From positions 1 to 33,673 of the forward strand of contig CAZLXP010000018.1 in the NCBI GenBank assembly GCA_964563535.1: a stretch of 33,673 nucleotides of DNA, given 5' to 3'. Source of the DNA: WVWN01 sp964563535. Lineage in GTDB: Bacteria; RBG-13-66-14; B26-G2; WVWN01. Of the stretch, positions 30,675 to 33,673 are shown piece by piece. The notes beneath the pieces are model-generated. The model saw only the letters and a list, made by a program, of their open reading frames with translations. It searched no databases and was not told the origin of the DNA. Made by a program: the position numbers and the translations under genes. Positions within the stretch are counted from its first letter, which is position 1; each line of letters opens with the position of its first letter.

Positions 30675-31721
30675 CTAAACCTTCGGCTCGTCGAGGGCTA
30701 TGACGGCAAGCTCGTCGCCTTCCTCCAATTTGAACCCCACGTCGGGGTTGACGAGCGCTCTGCCGGCCCGCATAACGGCGACGACGATGGCACGGTGTTG
30801 GGCGCGGAAGTGCGCGAGCGCGGCCTCGAAGTCCTTGCCCGCCACCTCCGCCGGGACCGGCACGCGGTAGAACTCCGACCCCCCGCCGGTCGTCAAGAGA
30901 GCCGAGAGGACTTGCGACATGCCGTGGTAGAGCGCCGAGTGCGCCAGGATCTTGCCGCCGTACTCGCCGGAGACGACGACCTCGTCGACGTGGACGCGCT
31001 CGAGGTGGACGCGGTTCTTGCGATGGACCAGCTCCGCGCAAGTATAGACGTCGCGGTTGAGGGTCTCGACCGTGAGGACCGTGAGGATGGTGCGGGCGTC
31101 GGCGTCGTCGTAGGAGCGGCCCCCCGTGGCGTCCGCCAACACGATGGCGGTGTGCGCGTGGGGGGCGTCGGCCCGCTTTAGCACCTCCTCGTCGGTGCAG
31201 TCCCCGCGGATAAAGTGGATGCGGCGCTCCGCGTCCGGGACGGGGCTTTCCTCGCAATCGGCAATAATCACGACGTCGCGGCCGTTCGCGCCGGCGACGA
31301 GTTCGCCCACCACGGTCGCGGCGCCGGAATTCCAACCGCAAACCAATATGTGGTCGCGCAGGTGCAGCCTCTTCATGCCGCGTCCCGCCTCCAGCTTTTC
31401 GACGACCAGCGCCGAGGCGATGCTGGCCGTAACGATGCTTACGAAACCTATGCCGAAGAATATTAATACCGTGACCAGTATCCGGCCCGCGGCGGAAACC
31501 GGTTTAATTTCCACGAAATCGCCGGAGATCATGGTAAAAAAGGCGGACCAGAACCACGCTACGAAGCCGGTGCCCTCTTGCCGGGGCCCTTCGATCAAAT
31601 AAAATAATACGGTGCCGACGACGAGGGCGCCCAGAAACGCCGCGGCCAGCCTGAATATCAAGCGCCGGTAACGCGCTACCACGTCCCGCAACAAGAGGAA
31701 AACGATGGCGAGTCTTTGCAC
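30675..31721 (-). CDS. Two-TM ion channel with RCK (TrkA-N/TrkA-C) domains
   Basis: The 348-residue product starts at GTG with AGGAGG five bases upstream. Transmembrane helices at about 22-43 and 80-105 flank a pore loop whose filter reads TMISGD (63-68), where K+ channels have TVGYGD. The cytoplasmic part begins with a Rossmann RCK_N domain (HILVCGWNSGAATVVGEL, then VVIIADCEES and FIRGDCTDEEVL) and closes with a TrkA_C-like domain (FEAALAHFRAQHRAIVVAV, then FKLEEGDELAVIA). Length and layout fit MthK-type channels. The loss of GYG makes K+ selectivity uncertain. A minus-strand secreted gene follows. Confidence 0.85.
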   Translation of the reverse strand: MQRLAIVFLLLRDVVARYRRLIFRLAAAFLGALVVGTVLFYLIEGPRQEGTGFVAWFWSAFFTMISGDFVEIKPVSAAGRILVTVLIFFGIGFVSIVTASIASALVVEKLEAGRGMKRLHLRDHILVCGWNSGAATVVGELVAGANGRDVVIIADCEESPVPDAERRIHFIRGDCTDEEVLKRADAPHAHTAIVLADATGGRSYDDADARTILTVLTVETLNRDVYTCAELVHRKNRVHLERVHVDEVVVSGEYGGKILAHSALYHGMSQVLSALLTTGGGSEFYRVPVPAEVAGKDFEAALAHFRAQHRAIVVAVMRAGRALVNPDVGFKLEEGDELAVIALDEPKV

Positions 31722-31813
31722 TTCGACCTCCTGGTGCCGCCGCCTAGCCGCCGCAATAAACGCGGGTCATTTTAGCTTTCGGCCCGTACCTTCGCAATCG
31801 AAAACTTCCGGGC

Positions 31814-31842
31814 CTTGACAAAGGCGCCGTCCGACCGTAACC
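31814..31842 (+). promoter_or_regulatory. Promoter of the saccharopine dehydrogenase-like gene
   Basis: A perfect TTGACA is followed after 17 bases by TAACCT. The -35 is consensus and the -10 weak. AGGAGG stands seven bases before the ATG at 31877. Confidence 0.5.
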
Positions 31843-31876
31843 TGGGCCGGGTCGCGAACCGAAAAGGAGGACGTGG

Positions 31877-33019
31877 ATGCGGGCCGTAATCGTCGGCGCC
31901 GGCCGCATGGCCGAGGCCGTCCTATATGACTTCGTAACCCGCGGCGTCTTTGGCGAGATAACCGTCGCCGACGTCGACCTCGCTCACGCCGAGGACCTTT
32001 GCGCTAAGCGGGGCGGCGGCTTAGCTCGAGCCGCGGCCGTCGACGCCGCCGACGAAGCGGCCGCCCGAAAGCTCATCGCCGGCCGCGACGTATGCGTAGC
32101 CGCGGCGCCGTACCGCTACAACCTCAAGCTGGCCAAGGCGGCGATACGCGCCGGCGCCCACTTCGTCGACATGGGCGGCAACAACGACGTCGTGCGCGCC
32201 GAGCTCGCGTTGGACGGAAAGGCGAGGGCTGCGGGCGTAACCGTCGTCCCGGACATGGGCCTCGCGCCCGGAATGACGAACGTCCTGGCGGCGGCGCTGG
32301 TCGCGGCGTTGGACGAGGTTAGCGAATTGCGCCTGCGCGTCGGCGGCCTGCCTCGCGAGCCGAAGCCGCCGTTGGGTTACGCGCTCGTTTTTTCGCCCTA
32401 CGGCCTGATCAACGAATACGTCGAACCGTGCCTCGTGTTAAGAGAAGGCGATATCGCTACCGTACCGCCGCTCACCGCCGTCGAGGAGTTGGACTTCCCG
32501 CCCGTAGGCCGGCTCGAGGCGTTTCATACCTCGGGCGGCGCGTCCACGTTGCCGTATACTTATCGCGGCCGCGTCCGCGACCTCGACTACAAGACCATCA
32601 GGTACCCCGGCCACTGCGCCGCGGTTAAACCCCTCTTCGACCTGGGCCTGGCCGGCGAGGACGAAATAACGATCGGCGACGCCCGCGTCAAGCCGCGCGA
32701 CGTACTCGCCGAACGCCTCGCCGCGGCCCTGCCCGAGGGCAAGGATGACGTGGTATTAATACGTTGTTGGGTTACCGGAAAAATCGCCGGTAAGGAGAGG
32801 ACGGCTTCGCTCGAGCTCGTCGATTACGCCGACGCCGCCAGCGGCCTTACGGCTATGCAGCGGACGACCGGCTTCCCCGTCGCCGTCGCCGCGGCAACGT
32901 TGGCCGCGGGCGGCGTAAAAAAAGCCGGCGCCTTTCCGCCGGAAGTCGCGCTCGAACCCGGGCCTTTCCTTGCGGCCCTGCGGGAACGGGCGTTGGATAT
33001 CCGAACCGGGGGATTTTAA
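31877..33019 (+). CDS. Saccharopine dehydrogenase / lysine dehydrogenase-like reductase
   Basis: The 380-residue product starts at ATG with AAAAGGAGG upstream. It has an N-terminal Rossmann fold MRAVIVGAGRMAEAV, followed by VTVADVDLAHAEDL, VCVAAAPYRYNLKLAKAAIRAG, the conserved FVDMGGNNDVV and PDMGLAPGMTNVL, then a second domain with TIRYPGHCAAVKPLFDLGL. This is the pattern of the saccharopine reductase / L-lysine dehydrogenase / carboxynorspermidine synthase family, NAD(P)-dependent. The RYPGH segment is commonest in lysine-dehydrogenase-like members. It is convergent with a leuD-type gene; a link to lysine or alpha-aminoadipate metabolism is possible but not shown. Substrate uncertain. Confidence 0.8.
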   Translation: MRAVIVGAGRMAEAVLYDFVTRGVFGEITVADVDLAHAEDLCAKRGGGLARAAAVDAADEAAARKLIAGRDVCVAAAPYRYNLKLAKAAIRAGAHFVDMGGNNDVVRAELALDGKARAAGVTVVPDMGLAPGMTNVLAAALVAALDEVSELRLRVGGLPREPKPPLGYALVFSPYGLINEYVEPCLVLREGDIATVPPLTAVEELDFPPVGRLEAFHTSGGASTLPYTYRGRVRDLDYKTIRYPGHCAAVKPLFDLGLAGEDEITIGDARVKPRDVLAERLAAALPEGKDDVVLIRCWVTGKIAGKERTASLELVDYADAASGLTAMQRTTGFPVAVAAATLAAGGVKKAGAFPPEVALEPGPFLAALRERALDIRTGGF

Positions 33020-33046
33020 ATCCGCCGCTTCGGCCTATTTTGCTCG

Positions 33047-33580
33047 TTAACCTAAGCGCGCGCCGTAAGCAAAGAGGTCGCCGGCAACGTAAATTTCTAA
33101 TTGGACGGGCGAGAAAGGCCGCGCCGGCACGGTTTTGCCCTTCGTGACGTTGACCGCCTCGCCCGTCTTAAAGTTCAACCTCAGGACGTCGCCCGCCGCG
33201 AGCTCCAACCTCGATAAGTCCGGGCATTCCATCAGCGGCCACCCGGCGTTGATGGCGTTTCTTTTGTAGATGGGAGCGAAAGATACGCCGACGACGCCGG
33301 CGACGCCCAGCGCCCGGAAGCAATCCACCGCTTGCTGGCGGCTCGAGCCCGCGCCGAAGTTCGCCCCCACCGCGAGGATGTCGCCCGCCTTCGCCTTCTG
33401 CGGGAAATCCCCCCAGCCGCCGAGGTTGCCAAAGGCGTACCGCCCCATTTCTTCCATGTCGGTGACGGCCAGGTGGGCGTTGTGATAGATCTGGTCCGTG
33501 TCGACGTCGTCGATATACGCGCCGGCGGCGTCGACGACGGGCCATACGCGGCCCTCGAGCGCCAATGGCCTGGCCGCCAT
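33047..33580 (-). CDS. leuD: 3-isopropylmalate dehydratase-type small subunit (aconitase swivel domain)
   Basis: The 177-residue product is taken from ATG 33580, which overlaps the stop of the upstream large-subunit gene as TGATG; an ORF extending to 33649 is only the other frame of that gene. Signatures are IDDVDTDQIYHNAHLA, GDILAVGANFGAGSSRQQAVDCF and IYKRNAINAGWPL, typical of LeuD/HacB swivelling subunits that complete the 4Fe-4S hydro-lyase. The loop that sets specificity (YHNAHLAVTD) differs from the common LeuD form, so a homoaconitase or related acid is not excluded. Translationally coupled to the large subunit. Confidence 0.88.
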   Translation of the reverse strand: MAARPLALEGRVWPVVDAAGAYIDDVDTDQIYHNAHLAVTDMEEMGRYAFGNLGGWGDFPQKAKAGDILAVGANFGAGSSRQQAVDCFRALGVAGVVGVSFAPIYKRNAINAGWPLMECPDLSRLELAAGDVLRLNFKTGEAVNVTKGKTVPARPFSPVQLEIYVAGDLFAYGARLG

Positions 33581-33673
33581 CAGATTACCTCCCGCGGGTC
33601 CGTGATGGTACCCATAAGGACCGACGCCGCGGCCGTAGCCGGCGAACACAGGTACGTCTCGCCGGCGCCCTGT
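33580..33673 (-). CDS. leuC: 3-isopropylmalate dehydratase-type large subunit, C-terminal end only
   Basis: The last 30 codons of the gene lie in the window; the 5' part is beyond the edge. The frame reads GAGETYLCSPATAAASVLMG followed by TITDPREVI and TGA, which matches the end of LeuC/homoaconitase large subunits (YLxSPATAAASAxxGxITDPR). The TGA shares its A with the ATG of leuD. The catalytic cluster residues are outside the window. Confidence 0.85.
   Translation of the reverse strand, partial: QGAGETYLCSPATAAASVLMGTITDPREVI

Noticed and set aside
1..33673. CRISPR arrays, tRNA, rRNA, tmRNA, integrase or phage genes
   Set aside because: No spaced short repeats and no cloverleaf or conserved RNA core in any intergenic gap; no recombinase-type protein was recognised.

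Overview
The window reads as a chromosomal piece of an uncultured, GC-rich, Gram-negative-type bacterium. Outer-membrane barrels end in phenylalanine, several lipoproteins and signal-peptide proteins are present, and one secreted protein carries a FlgD-like C-terminal module of the kind used for type IX-style sorting. Many genes start with GTG, Shine-Dalgarno sites are strong, and promoters look sigma70-like. The mix resembles what I know of FCB-affiliated candidate phyla (Coatesbacteria or WOR-3 style), but the phylum is an inference. No rRNA, tRNA, CRISPR array or insertion sequence was recognised.

Layout. 1-4700: envelope and secreted proteins (partial barrel protein, FG-GAP propeller, TolB-like/TPR protein). 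4796-7773 (minus): a radical SAM/SPASM protein, a secreted protein with a short C-terminal GRIK-type tag, and a DedA-like membrane protein. 7843-9762 (minus): TPR protein, RlmB-type rRNA methyltransferase, lipoprotein. 9935-11634: a membrane protein and a dsrE-tusA sulfur-relay pair behind a palindromic operator-like site. 11777-14255 (minus): nnr, a small barrel and a small basic protein, apparently from a leaderless promoter. 14344-16456: a dehydroquinate-synthase-like protein lacking key active-site histidines, and a GT2 glycosyltransferase. 16643-19108: a three-gene operon (membrane coiled-coil, class III cyclase-like, secreted helical protein).

19140-25475 is an accessory region. Two AT-rich islands carry an ORC/Cdc6-like P-loop ATPase, and a TIGR04255-like / unknown / HEPN operon. 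They are separated by GC-rich DNA holding an alpha/alpha-toroid (prenyltransferase-like) gene convergent with a second radical SAM/SPASM gene. A decayed copy of the toroid gene's 3' end lies on the far side of the radical SAM gene. This looks like a defence-type module split by, or rearranged around, the toroid/radical SAM pair.

25583-33673: asparagine synthetase A, then a surface-protein locus with a 1330-bp near-perfect tandem duplication (a lipoprotein gene, truncated in copy 2, plus a beta-propeller gene present twice), another GRIK-tagged secreted protein, an RCK ion channel with an unusual filter, a saccharopine-dehydrogenase-like reductase and the leuD/leuC-type dehydratase pair, cut by the window edge.

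The most notable signals are two promoters with homopolymeric G tracts (G12, G9) between the -35 and -10 boxes, each driving an exported protein (candidate phase variation); a shared C-terminal motif S-x-G-R-[IV]-K-[AG]-L-[FY] on secreted proteins; the recent tandem duplication; and the split AT-rich ATPase/HEPN module.
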